Origin: Lachnospiraceae bacterium UBA3401
GTDB lineage: Bacteria > Bacillota > Clostridia > Lachnospirales > Lachnospiraceae
Direction: 5' to 3'
Length of the DNA stretch: 64,000 nt
Assembly (NCBI GenBank): GCA_002358575.1
Contig: DEPD01000003.1
Location: 1-64,000, forward strand
The notes below the pieces were generated by a model. That model saw only the letters and a program-made list of their open reading frames with translations. It made no database searches and was not told the DNA's origin. The stretch's first letter is position 1. Every line of letters starts with the position of its first letter. Below are positions 1-7,795 of the stretch, piece after piece. Position numbers and translations under genes: made by a program.

Positions 1-48
1 ACAGACACTGGTACATTGATTAATAGAAACATGAGATGTATTGAAATT

Positions 49-112
49 GCTGGCTCCGCACCATGCAGCAAGTGCATGGTGCGGTATGAAAAGTAACGAA
101 TATAATCCAAAA
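49..112 (+). repeat. Dispersed hairpin repeat, copy A
   Basis: The stretch begins GCTGGCTCCG and ends TGAAAAGTAAC followed by TATA. It holds a perfect 12-bp hairpin: CCGCACCATGCA (56-67), loop GCAAG, TGCATGGTGCGG (73-84). A diverged copy lies at 51827-51883 with the same flanking words. Two copies in one window suggest a genome-wide extragenic repeat. Its function is unknown. Confidence 0.7.
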
Positions 113-160
113 TCCTGACAAAAATAGGAGTACAGCTTTACAGTATCTTGTGGGACATGG

Positions 161-583
161 TATAATGTCGTCAGACATTATACCTGCCCGAATGGGCATG
201 AATATACTGTGACTGCGCAGCAATCATAGTATAATGTCGTCAGACATTATACCTGCCTGAATGGGCATGAATATACTGTGACTGCGCAGCAATCATAGTA
301 TAATGTCGTCAGACATTATACCTGCCCGAATGGGCATGAATATACTGTGATTGCGCAGCAATCATAGTATAATGTCGTCAGACATTATACCTGCCCGAAT
401 GGGCATGGATATACTGTGATTGCGCAGCAATCATAGTATAATGTCGTCAGACATTATACCTGCCCGAATGGGCATGAATATACTGTGACTGCGCAGCAAT
501 CATAATATAATGTCGTCAGACATTATACCTGCCTGAATGGGCATGGATATACTGTGACTGCGCAGCAATCATAATATAATGTA
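161..583. repeat. Six 69-bp tandem repeats with three hairpins each
   Basis: Full units start at 161, 230, 299, 368, 437 and 506, with a partial seventh at 575. Each unit carries a palindrome with 9-bp arms TATAATGTC and GACATTATA around GTCA, a TGCCC-GAAT-GGGCA hairpin and a GATTGC-GCA-GCAATC hairpin. Only four positions vary (29, 41, 53 and 69), and all changes are transitions. Each unit contains TATAAT, so the palindrome could overlap -10 boxes. The array ends about 35 bases before the first gene of the polysaccharide locus. It is not a CRISPR array, because no unique spacers exist. Confidence 0.95.
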
Positions 584-618
584 TTGAATTACAGATGGTT
601 TTGAATAGAGGGAATGAA

Positions 619-2043
619 ATGGAGAACATCAGAAGAAAGAACAAAATGATAGAGACATACAGTATCCTTTTGATTGATATCCTAGGTGTTGTTCTCTCCT
701 ATGCATTGTCTTTGTTTATTCGGTTTCGCATCATTCACTATGAAAATTATCCTAGACAGTTCCATTTGATGGTGGGAACTTATATTGTAGTTTTGTGCCT
801 GCTCTACAATATGTTTCTCGATGCGAACAGAAATTTTTTTACCAGAGGTTATTATCAGGAGTTTTACTATACAGTACGATATACACTGATTCTTGTTGTG
901 GGATTAGTGGTAGTGTTGTATCTTACACAACAATCATATGAGTTCTCTCGTTCTGTATACGGGATTTTTGCCATTTTAAATACGCTGTTCACATATGCGG
1001 CGCACATGGTCTTTAAAAAAGTTTTGTGGAAGTATTACAGAAAGAGCACCAGTGCGGAAAAGATGCTTGTCATTACAAAGGATCTTATGGCAGAAGAAGT
1101 GATTAGCAATCTAATAAAAGGAAAAGAATGGTATTATGATATTACGGCGGCGGTCGTATATGATGCGGATCGAATAGGGCAGTCAATCAAGTCGGTTCCT
1201 GTTGTTGCAGCAAAGGAAAATCTGTACGAAACAGTTGTTCAGATGGCGGTGGATGAAGTGTTTATCTGCCTTCCAGAAGTGCCAGTGATTGAAATTCGCG
1301 ATATGGTTCAGCGGTTTGAGGAGATGGGACTGACTTGTCATTACAATGTGGATTTGTTTTGTCGTGCTAATCCGAATACTTATGTGCAGCAGATGGCGGG
1401 TTATAGTGTCATATCGTTCGCATTAAAAACAATGGATTCGAGAAGGATGCTAATTAAGCGGCTGATTGATATTCTAGGGGCGCTTGTGGGGCTTTTTCTC
1501 ACGGCGCTAATTACGCCGTTTGTGGCGTTGGCAATTAAGATGGATTCGTCAGGTCCTGTATTTTTTTCCCAGATGCGCATTGGGAAAAATGGGCGGCGTT
1601 TTAAAATATGGAAATTTCGTTCCATGTATATTGATGCGGAGGAGCGAAAAAAAGAATTGCAAGCGCAAAACGAGATGAACGGTCTGATGTTCAAGATGGA
1701 AGATGATCCGCGCGTTACAAAGGTGGGGCGGTTTTTGCGCAGGACAAGTATAGACGAGACGCCGCAGTTTCTTAATATTTTGGTGGGAAATATGAGCTTG
1801 GTTGGCACGCGGCCGCCGACAGAGGATGAATTTGAACAGTATAGTGGCTACTACAGGAGACGCATGAGTATTACACCTGGGTTGACGGGATTGTGGCAGG
1901 TTAGCGGCAGGAGTGATATTCAAGATTTTGAGGAGATTGTAAAGATGGATCTGGAATATATTGACAACTGGTCACTGGGGCTGGATATTAAGATTTTGTT
2001 TATGACAGTGTTTACTGTTTTAGGAAGAAAGGGTTCAAAATAG
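619..2043 (+). CDS. Polyprenyl-phosphate sugar-1-phosphate transferase (priming enzyme)
   Basis: This probably starts a surface polysaccharide by moving a sugar-1-phosphate from a nucleotide sugar to undecaprenyl phosphate at the membrane. The N-terminal part has several membrane helices and a nucleotide-binding-like middle region. The last 200 residues are the bacterial sugar transferase domain, with KRLIDILGA, the WKFRSM motif, TSIDETPQFLN and TPGLTGLWQVSGR. ATG 619 is preferred to ATG 595 because AGAGGG lies 6 bases upstream of it. It is the first gene of the locus. A second priming enzyme lies at 31387, and the sugar used by either cannot be read from sequence. Confidence 0.93.
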   Translation: MENIRRKNKMIETYSILLIDILGVVLSYALSLFIRFRIIHYENYPRQFHLMVGTYIVVLCLLYNMFLDANRNFFTRGYYQEFYYTVRYTLILVVGLVVVLYLTQQSYEFSRSVYGIFAILNTLFTYAAHMVFKKVLWKYYRKSTSAEKMLVITKDLMAEEVISNLIKGKEWYYDITAAVVYDADRIGQSIKSVPVVAAKENLYETVVQMAVDEVFICLPEVPVIEIRDMVQRFEEMGLTCHYNVDLFCRANPNTYVQQMAGYSVISFALKTMDSRRMLIKRLIDILGALVGLFLTALITPFVALAIKMDSSGPVFFSQMRIGKNGRRFKIWKFRSMYIDAEERKKELQAQNEMNGLMFKMEDDPRVTKVGRFLRRTSIDETPQFLNILVGNMSLVGTRPPTEDEFEQYSGYYRRRMSITPGLTGLWQVSGRSDIQDFEEIVKMDLEYIDNWSLGLDIKILFMTVFTVLGRKGSK

Positions 2044-2051
2044 GGAGTAAG

Positions 2052-2828
2052 ATGAAAAAACTGCGGTATTGTGAAATATTAAGAACAAAGATTAATGTGA
2101 CAAATATGCAGGACACACTTGCCTATATTGATAAGCATTTAGATGCGTTGCGAGGAAATTATATCTGTGTCTCCAATGTGCACACGACAGTGATGGCATA
2201 TGAGAACAAGAAATATCGCACAATACAGAACAGTGCTGCGATGGCGCTGCCTGACGGGGCGCCGCTTTCTCACTATAGTAGACGCATGGGATTTCGAGAT
2301 GCCGAGCGTGTTACAGGGCCAGATTTGATGGTGGAATTATTTCGGCTTTCTCCGCAGAAGGGGTATAGACATTTTTTTTATGGCGCGACGAAACAGACGC
2401 TTGAGACAATGCAAGATGCGCTTGAGAGGGATTATCCAGGGATAGTGATTGCTGGAATGTACGCGCCCCCATTTCGACCACTCACAGCAGCAGAAGATGC
2501 TAAAATTATACAACAAATAAATGATGTTGCGCCAGACTTTGTGTGGGTGGGGCTGGGTGCTCCCAAGCAGGAAGAGTGGATGTATGCACACAGAAAGAAG
2601 CTTTGTGCAGTGTCGATTGGCGTGGGAGCAGGTTTTGACTATCTGGCTGGAAATATTAAACGCGCTCCGCATGCTATGCAGAAACTTTGTTTGGAGTGGC
2701 TCTACAGACTGCTGCAAGATCCAAAGCGACTGTGGAAACGGTATGTGACAACCAATGCACGGTTTATCTGGTATTTATTAAGAGAAAGGACAGTGAGAGA
2801 AAGGACAGCAAAAAAAGATGGCAGATAA
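2052..2828 (+). CDS. WecG/TagA/CpsF family glycosyltransferase
   Basis: A 258-residue enzyme of the WecG/TagA (GT26) family, which adds an N-acetylmannosamine-type or related sugar to a lipid-linked primer on the inner membrane face. Family signatures seen are VSNVHTTV, ALPDGAPL, VTGPDL, WVGLGAPKQEEW and GVGAGFDYLAGNIKRAP. The gene begins 8 bases after the priming transferase and overlaps the next gene by 11 bases, so the three are co-transcribed. The likely role is adding the second sugar of the chain. The exact donor is not known. Confidence 0.92.
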   Translation: MKKLRYCEILRTKINVTNMQDTLAYIDKHLDALRGNYICVSNVHTTVMAYENKKYRTIQNSAAMALPDGAPLSHYSRRMGFRDAERVTGPDLMVELFRLSPQKGYRHFFYGATKQTLETMQDALERDYPGIVIAGMYAPPFRPLTAAEDAKIIQQINDVAPDFVWVGLGAPKQEEWMYAHRKKLCAVSIGVGAGFDYLAGNIKRAPHAMQKLCLEWLYRLLQDPKRLWKRYVTTNARFIWYLLRERTVRERTAKKDGR

Positions 2829-3729
2829 GATTTGGTTTCATGCAGATGATTATGGGGTGACAATCGAGCAGTCCAAACGTATTTTAGATTGCTGGCAGAA
2901 TGGAGTATTAAACAGCGTCAGTGTGCTGCCGAATACCCCTGTATTAAAAGAAGCACTTAAACTTTTGGACCAAGCTGATTCGGAAGGAACACAGATTCGA
3001 CGTGTTCTTCATTTGAATTTTGTGGAGGGGAAACCGCTTGCAGGGGCAGAAAATGTACCGGATTTAGTGGATAAGACAGGTTACTTTGACAAAGGTTTTT
3101 TGCAGTTTTTTGAGTGGAATTATCTGAAAAAGGGTGCAAAAAGGCAGACACTTATCCGGCAAATTCAACTGGAGATTGCAGCACAGTTGCGCGCTGTGAC
3201 AAAAAAGAATGATTTTAGGATAACAGCGATTGACTCCCACCAGCATTATCACATGATACCCATTGTGTTTGACAGCTTGATGGAAGTGCTGTCAAAGAAA
3301 GAGTTTGAATGTCTTAAAATTTGTCAAATTCGAGTACCAGTCGATCCTGTGGCGCCTTTGTTGCACAATGTGCGAATGCACAGTGATATACCGCCGATTA
3401 ACTGGGTGAAATGGTGTATTCTAAAAATATTTGGGAAGCGAACTAGAAAAATACTGAACAGCAAAGGAGTGAAGGTGCCAGTATTTTTTGGTATTTTCTA
3501 TACTTGTGAGATGAAAAAGGAGGTTGTAGAAGCATTGCTCCCGTCATACAAGGCTTATGCGGACAAAAAGGGGCAGGAATTGGAATTGATGTTTCATCCT
3601 GGAAACCTTACGGATTGCAGTGAACTTTTGGATAAGAGGAGCAGAGAACTTGCGACGTTTTATCTATCTGATAACAGACAGGATGAGGCGGAGTGCTTAA
3701 AGAGGATGAAGGAGATTATGAAAAAATGA
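2818..3729 (+). CDS. YdjC/ChbG-like carbohydrate deacetylase
   Basis: A 303-residue protein of the YdjC/ChbG/HpnK family, metal-dependent enzymes that remove N-acetyl groups from amino sugars. The N-terminal HADDYG motif supplies metal-binding Asp residues, SHQHYH gives metal-binding histidines, and MFHPGN lies near the end. No signal peptide is visible, so it should act in the cytoplasm on a lipid-linked or nucleotide-linked intermediate. It overlaps both neighbours (11 bases upstream, 4 bases downstream). Deacetylation of the growing polysaccharide is an inference from context. Confidence 0.88.
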   Translation: MADKIWFHADDYGVTIEQSKRILDCWQNGVLNSVSVLPNTPVLKEALKLLDQADSEGTQIRRVLHLNFVEGKPLAGAENVPDLVDKTGYFDKGFLQFFEWNYLKKGAKRQTLIRQIQLEIAAQLRAVTKKNDFRITAIDSHQHYHMIPIVFDSLMEVLSKKEFECLKICQIRVPVDPVAPLLHNVRMHSDIPPINWVKWCILKIFGKRTRKILNSKGVKVPVFFGIFYTCEMKKEVVEALLPSYKAYADKKGQELELMFHPGNLTDCSELLDKRSRELATFYLSDNRQDEAECLKRMKEIMKK

Positions 3730-4910
3730 CAAAGAAAAACAGAAATAAACGGTCTATAGTGGCTATTTTGATGGCTGCTGTAGTGACTTTTGTGTCACTT
3801 GTGGGTTGTAAGGGAGAATCCGATAATACAGTTGTGATTCAGGAAGGAGAAACGCCGGCAGGATGTATTCCAGGCTGTAGCTGTAAAGGCTGTATCTGTT
3901 GTGAAACCATTCTTGCAGAGAAAGGGGCATTGCCAGTATCAACTGCCGCAGAGACAGGACAGGAGCAGACTACGACTGAGAGTGAATTAGAACAGGAAAC
4001 GCCTATAGCACAGACTTCTGAACCAGAATCTGACATCATAGAATCTTTTCCAACAGAGCAGACTTCAGAGGAAGGTCCAAAAGAAGTCAGTCAGCTTTCA
4101 GAAGGAGAGATTGCAGCCAGAAAAGAGCAGCAGGTGAATTTTGCGGAGGCGAGAGAAACTTTATACAGCCTTCCAAATTCCAGAGAAAAAACAGAGAAAA
4201 TTAATCAGATGGACAGACAGATTTTGGCGAACAATGCCTATGACTTTAGTGGCCGTAATGTGGTATTTATCGGTGATAGTATCACAGAGGGAATTGAGGG
4301 CGCGGTGGATGAGGAAGGCAATTATATCAGCTATGTCAATTATGCGGATGCCTACTTACATTTTCAGAGGACACTAAATCATGGTGGCGGTGGCAGAATG
4401 TTTACACCTTATGCAGATGATGCGCTGTCTCTTGCAATGAATTTTGGCAATATCACAAATAATGAATCGGATATTATTGTTGTTTTTGCGGGAGTGAATG
4501 ATTATCTAAGCACTCCAGAGAACAAGCGCTACGGCGATATAAATGATACGGTCAGCACTGCGGGATATTGCGGTTCTGTGCGGTATTTTATGAAACAGCT
4601 CAAAGAGTACTATGGAGATAAGGACGTATTTTTTGTGACAATGTACAATATTTCAAAGACAGTTACATGTACTTACTCGGATGCGACGGAGCCGTTGACG
4701 TTAAATGATTATCTTGATGTGCAGCGAAAGCTTGCCAGTGAGTTTGGATTTCATGTAATTGAGCTGTATAATATTGGCTTTATGGACTGTTCTGACCCTG
4801 CAACATCTGATTATTATCTAGCAGATGGTCTTCATCCAAAAGATAATGGGAATATTGTTTTAGGAGAGCATATTGCGGCAGAACTTTCTCTTTATTTCGG
4901 GCAGAAGTAG
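3726..4910 (+). CDS. SGNH/GDSL hydrolase lipoprotein
   Basis: A membrane-anchored SGNH hydrolase, perhaps an O-acetylesterase acting on the exported polysaccharide. Residues 1-29 form a lipoprotein signal with lipobox LVGC. A cysteine-rich stretch (CIPGCSCKGCICC) and a Glu/Thr/Ser-rich linker follow. The catalytic domain shows block I GDSITEG, the GGG oxyanion region, GVNDYL and DGLHPKDNG with the catalytic Asp and His. The start ATG overlaps the previous stop as ATGA and has AAGGAG upstream. The six-cysteine cluster right after the lipid anchor is unusual and may bind metal or form disulfides. Confidence 0.88.
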   Translation: MTKKNRNKRSIVAILMAAVVTFVSLVGCKGESDNTVVIQEGETPAGCIPGCSCKGCICCETILAEKGALPVSTAAETGQEQTTTESELEQETPIAQTSEPESDIIESFPTEQTSEEGPKEVSQLSEGEIAARKEQQVNFAEARETLYSLPNSREKTEKINQMDRQILANNAYDFSGRNVVFIGDSITEGIEGAVDEEGNYISYVNYADAYLHFQRTLNHGGGGRMFTPYADDALSLAMNFGNITNNESDIIVVFAGVNDYLSTPENKRYGDINDTVSTAGYCGSVRYFMKQLKEYYGDKDVFFVTMYNISKTVTCTYSDATEPLTLNDYLDVQRKLASEFGFHVIELYNIGFMDCSDPATSDYYLADGLHPKDNGNIVLGEHIAAELSLYFGQK

Positions 4911-4915
4911 AGAGG

Positions 4916-4944
4916 TTGACCGCAGATGTATACGAAAGCATAAA
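4916..4944 (+). promoter_or_regulatory. Possible sigma-A promoter
   Basis: TTGACC (4916-4921) is followed 17 bases later by CATAAA (4939-4944), in the 98-base gap before the membrane protein gene. The -35 is good and the -10 is weak. Confidence 0.45.
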
Positions 4945-5008
4945 AATGGAAAAGATACAACTATAGAAAATTAAGATTAAGGAACTATAAGGAATCAGGA
5001 GAATACAT

Positions 5009-6055
5009 TTGGTGGAAATTGTTCGATGGGGAATATTGCTGGCTCTCGTTCTGCCAGTGCCGTTTTTTCTGGGATTAATACCTGTAACGCATATGAATCG
5101 CTTGCAAAAGACACCCGCAATGACTTATGTCTGCGGGTGGTTTGTGAGCTTTTTTCTGTTTGAGTTGACTGCAGTTCCATTTATTTTGTTAGAGCAGCGT
5201 TTTACTGCGTTAGTGATTGTGTACACCTGTATTGTTGTGGCGGCTTTGGTGATTTCTTTGCGGAATGGACGCAGTCTCTGGAAAGTCTATTATGAACAGA
5301 TTTGTCAGATACGAGAAATGCCTAGACATGTAAAATTGGGATGGGTTGTTTTCTTTTTGATTGTGTTGTTTCAGATTGGATATGCAGTGTTATACGAGTA
5401 TTATGATGGGGATGATGCGTATTATATTGCGACAGCAGTGCTTACAGATGCATTTGACACAATGTATTTGCGCGACACATATACTGGCTATATTTATCCG
5501 CTGGATACAAGACATGCTTTTTCACCGACACCAATTTATCAGGCGTGGCTGTCAAGACTGAGTGGCATTGCGCCTGCGGCGGTTGCGCATAGTGTATTAG
5601 CACCTGTGTGGCTTGTTTTTCTGTATTGTATCTATGGACAGATTGGCAGTAGACTTTTATGGAATAGAAAAAATTATAAACCTGTTTTTATGATATTGCT
5701 TGCAGTATGGTTCATGTACGGAAATATTTCGCTGTATACTACAGAAACTTTTGCAATGACTAGAACATGGCAGGGAAAAGGATTGATGGCGGGTATGGTT
5801 ATTCCTGCACTTTTTTTAAGCTTGCTCTACTTGGCGCAGGAGACAACCAGTCAGGGTATGTGGATGCTTTTTATCTGTGTGTGTGTGTCGGCAGTTTTTG
5901 CCACAAGCACTTCTTTTATGATTATACCAACTATGACTGGTTTGGCGGCAGTACTGATTGGTATCCGAAAAAAAAGCTTAAAATTTGCGGTGGAATTATT
6001 TTTGTGCTGTGTGCCCTGTCTAATGTTGGCAGTGTGTTATTTTATTGTAAAGTAG
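5009..6055 (+). CDS. Multi-pass membrane protein, glycosyltransferase-C-like (DUF6077-like)
   Basis: A 348-residue integral membrane protein with about nine hydrophobic helices. An extracytoplasmic loop with EYYDGDDAYY and DTRHAFSPTP resembles the acidic first loop of GT-C glycosyltransferases that use polyprenyl-phosphate sugars. I choose the TTG start because AGGAG lies 7 bases upstream and no better ATG is near. The protein stops within a membrane helix region, and a second membrane protein starts 23 bases later in another frame. The two may be halves of one larger protein. Enzyme activity is not established. Confidence 0.6.
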   Translation: MVEIVRWGILLALVLPVPFFLGLIPVTHMNRLQKTPAMTYVCGWFVSFFLFELTAVPFILLEQRFTALVIVYTCIVVAALVISLRNGRSLWKVYYEQICQIREMPRHVKLGWVVFFLIVLFQIGYAVLYEYYDGDDAYYIATAVLTDAFDTMYLRDTYTGYIYPLDTRHAFSPTPIYQAWLSRLSGIAPAAVAHSVLAPVWLVFLYCIYGQIGSRLLWNRKNYKPVFMILLAVWFMYGNISLYTTETFAMTRTWQGKGLMAGMVIPALFLSLLYLAQETTSQGMWMLFICVCVSAVFATSTSFMIIPTMTGLAAVLIGIRKKSLKFAVELFLCCVPCLMLAVCYFIVK

Positions 6056-6078
6056 AGTTATGGAGTTGGAGATAGAAG

Positions 6079-6912
6079 ATGATGGAAAAGTTGAGTCAGG
6101 TTATAAAAGCACTTTTGGAGGAGGTGCTTTTATATAATAATGAAAGTTTTCTAATACCGCTCTTTCTAATCGCACTGCTGTTCTTATGGATGACAGAGAA
6201 GGACAGAAAAGTGCGGGTTGTCCTGCTGTATTTTGTGGCAGCGCTCGGTGTGGTCTTTTTATGTCCGCTCTATGCATGGATTGGGATGAAGATTGATGCG
6301 GATGTCTATTATCGCGTTCTATGGTCGTTGCCAATGGGCATTTTGGTTTGCTACAGCGTAGTGAAATTAATGGCGCGGTTTCGGTCGATTTTTGCGAAGA
6401 CACTGATTTTTTTAATGGCGGTGTTGGCGATTATGATCAACGGAGATTTGGTGTACACAAAATCGATGCATGTTAAGTCGAGCAATGCGTATCATGTCCC
6501 GCAGATTGTGATTGATGTGGCAGATGCGCTTAAGCTGGAAAACTATAGACCAATCGCAGTACTTCCAGCAGAGCTGCTGCCGTTTTTGCGACAATATACC
6601 GCAGATATTTTTACGCCTTATGGTAGAAATATCTTAGAACCAGCATGGACTTTTCAAAATGAACTGTATGATGCGATGGAGGGAGATCGCGATGCATATG
6701 ATGTGGATGAGGTAGCCAGATGTGCGCGAAATCATCAGTGTGCTTTTGTTGTGCTATCGTCGATAAAACAAATGAATGGCAGTATGGAGGAAGAAGGATA
6801 TTTTTTATTTCGGTTTGTGCAGGGGTATTTTATTTATATGGATTACAATTATTATTGGGTGTTTAAGGAACAGGGACTTTTGGATGCGGATGTGATTGAG
6901 GCAGGAGGATGA
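6079..6912 (+). CDS. Membrane protein with soluble C-terminal domain, possible second half of the preceding protein
   Basis: A 277-residue protein with about five N-terminal membrane helices followed by a soluble region of about 140 residues that looks extracytoplasmic. GT-C enzymes often have this layout after their helices. GGAG lies 10 bases before ATG 6079, so independent translation is possible. The gene is in a different frame from 5009-6055, and both frames contain stops in the 24-base junction, so a single frameshift does not restore one protein simply. I do not recognise a catalytic motif. Confidence 0.55.
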   Translation: MMEKLSQVIKALLEEVLLYNNESFLIPLFLIALLFLWMTEKDRKVRVVLLYFVAALGVVFLCPLYAWIGMKIDADVYYRVLWSLPMGILVCYSVVKLMARFRSIFAKTLIFLMAVLAIMINGDLVYTKSMHVKSSNAYHVPQIVIDVADALKLENYRPIAVLPAELLPFLRQYTADIFTPYGRNILEPAWTFQNELYDAMEGDRDAYDVDEVARCARNHQCAFVVLSSIKQMNGSMEEEGYFLFRFVQGYFIYMDYNYYWVFKEQGLLDADVIEAGG

Positions 6913-6917
6913 ACAAG

Positions 6918-7277
6918 ATGCGGTCATTGAAAAATATTATACTGTTGCAAGCTGTCATTGTAATTTACACAATCTCGGGCGTGATGTCCAAGGAGGCTTC
7001 TAAAAGTCAAGGAAATTTAATCCGATTTTTGTTTTTCTTTGGAATGGAATTTGTTATTTTGGCAGTTTATGCGGTATTGTGGCAACAGATTATCAAGCGG
7101 TTTGAGCTGTCTGTCGCTTATGCAAATCGTTCGATGGCAGTTGTCTGGTCTATGGTGTGGGCGGTTGTCTTTTTTCATGATACCATAACACTACAAAATA
7201 TTGTGGGGGTGTTGTTGGTAGTCGTTGGGATGCTTATTGTAAATTCTGAAAATGCAAAGGAGGAGATAGATGATTAG
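6918..7277 (+). CDS. SMR/EamA-like small membrane transporter subunit
   Basis: A 119-residue protein with four predicted membrane helices, of the small drug/metabolite transporter type. ATG 6918 is preferred because AGGAGG (6903-6908) directly abuts the earlier ATG 6909 but lies 9 bases before 6918. The next gene encodes a similar four-helix protein and overlaps by 8 bases. Such pairs occur as heterodimers, for example ArnE/ArnF, which flip undecaprenyl-phosphate sugars. In this locus a flippase for a lipid-linked sugar is a reasonable guess. Drug efflux cannot be ruled out. Confidence 0.65.
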   Translation: MRSLKNIILLQAVIVIYTISGVMSKEASKSQGNLIRFLFFFGMEFVILAVYAVLWQQIIKRFELSVAYANRSMAVVWSMVWAVVFFHDTITLQNIVGVLLVVVGMLIVNSENAKEEIDD

Positions 7278-7608
7278 CAGGTTTGCCGTTGCTATGTTTT
7301 TGTCAGTCGCCATTGCATCTATTTCACAGGTTCTTCTAAAAATAAGTGCTGAAAAACATTATAAAACATGGGTGAGAGAATATTTAAATCCGTATGTGGC
7401 CGGTGGTTATGGTTTGCTTTTCCTTTCTATGCTCCTGACAGTGTATGCGTATAGTGGCATGGATTATAAAAATGGGCCGATAATTGAGTCATTAGGCAAT
7501 GTGTTTGTGTTGGTGATGGGATATTTTGTGTTTGGCGAGAAGATTCGCATTCAAAAATTTATAGGAATTGTATGTATTATGACAGGGATTATTATCTTTA
7601 ATGTATAG
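7270..7608 (+). CDS. SMR/EamA-like small membrane transporter subunit
   Basis: A 112-residue protein with four membrane helices. The pattern SQVLLKISAE in helix 1 and a C-terminal GIVCIMTGIIIF helix are typical of EamA/SMR proteins such as ArnE and ArnF. The start overlaps the previous gene by 8 bases and uses GGAGATAG just upstream for ribosome binding. It probably forms a heterodimer with that neighbour. Transport of a lipid-linked sugar is inferred from context only. No acidic residue equivalent to the drug-binding Glu of EmrE is obvious in helix 1. Confidence 0.65.
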   Translation: MISRFAVAMFLSVAIASISQVLLKISAEKHYKTWVREYLNPYVAGGYGLLFLSMLLTVYAYSGMDYKNGPIIESLGNVFVLVMGYFVFGEKIRIQKFIGIVCIMTGIIIFNV

Positions 7609-7671
7609 GGTATTTTTTGAGAAGGCAACACAGCGAGGAAAAATTTACATTTTGATTTCAATAAAAAGATG

Positions 7672-7700
7672 TTGAGCAAAGTTCTATGTTTTGCTATAAT
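7672..7700 (+). promoter_or_regulatory. Sigma-A promoter for the large GH25 protein
   Basis: TTGAGC (7672-7677) and a perfect TATAAT (7695-7700) are separated by exactly 17 bases. They lie about 95 bases before the chosen start of the GH25 gene. Confidence 0.75.
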
Positions 7701-7795
7701 TATTACGCAAATGTTACAGAATAATAGGAAGCTATTAATCTAAGAGAGCTGTTTATTTGAAAGAAAGGGAGGCGTGCCAGGCGGCGCAGGGCAGT

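Noticed and set aside
161..583. CRISPR array
   Set aside because: The whole 69-bp unit repeats, with no unique spacers and no cas genes.
5767..6075. Plus-strand reading frame overlapping the membrane protein end
   Set aside because: It is in the same frame as the gene at 6079 but ends at a stop before it, and its content is not membrane-like; the 5009 frame explains the region.
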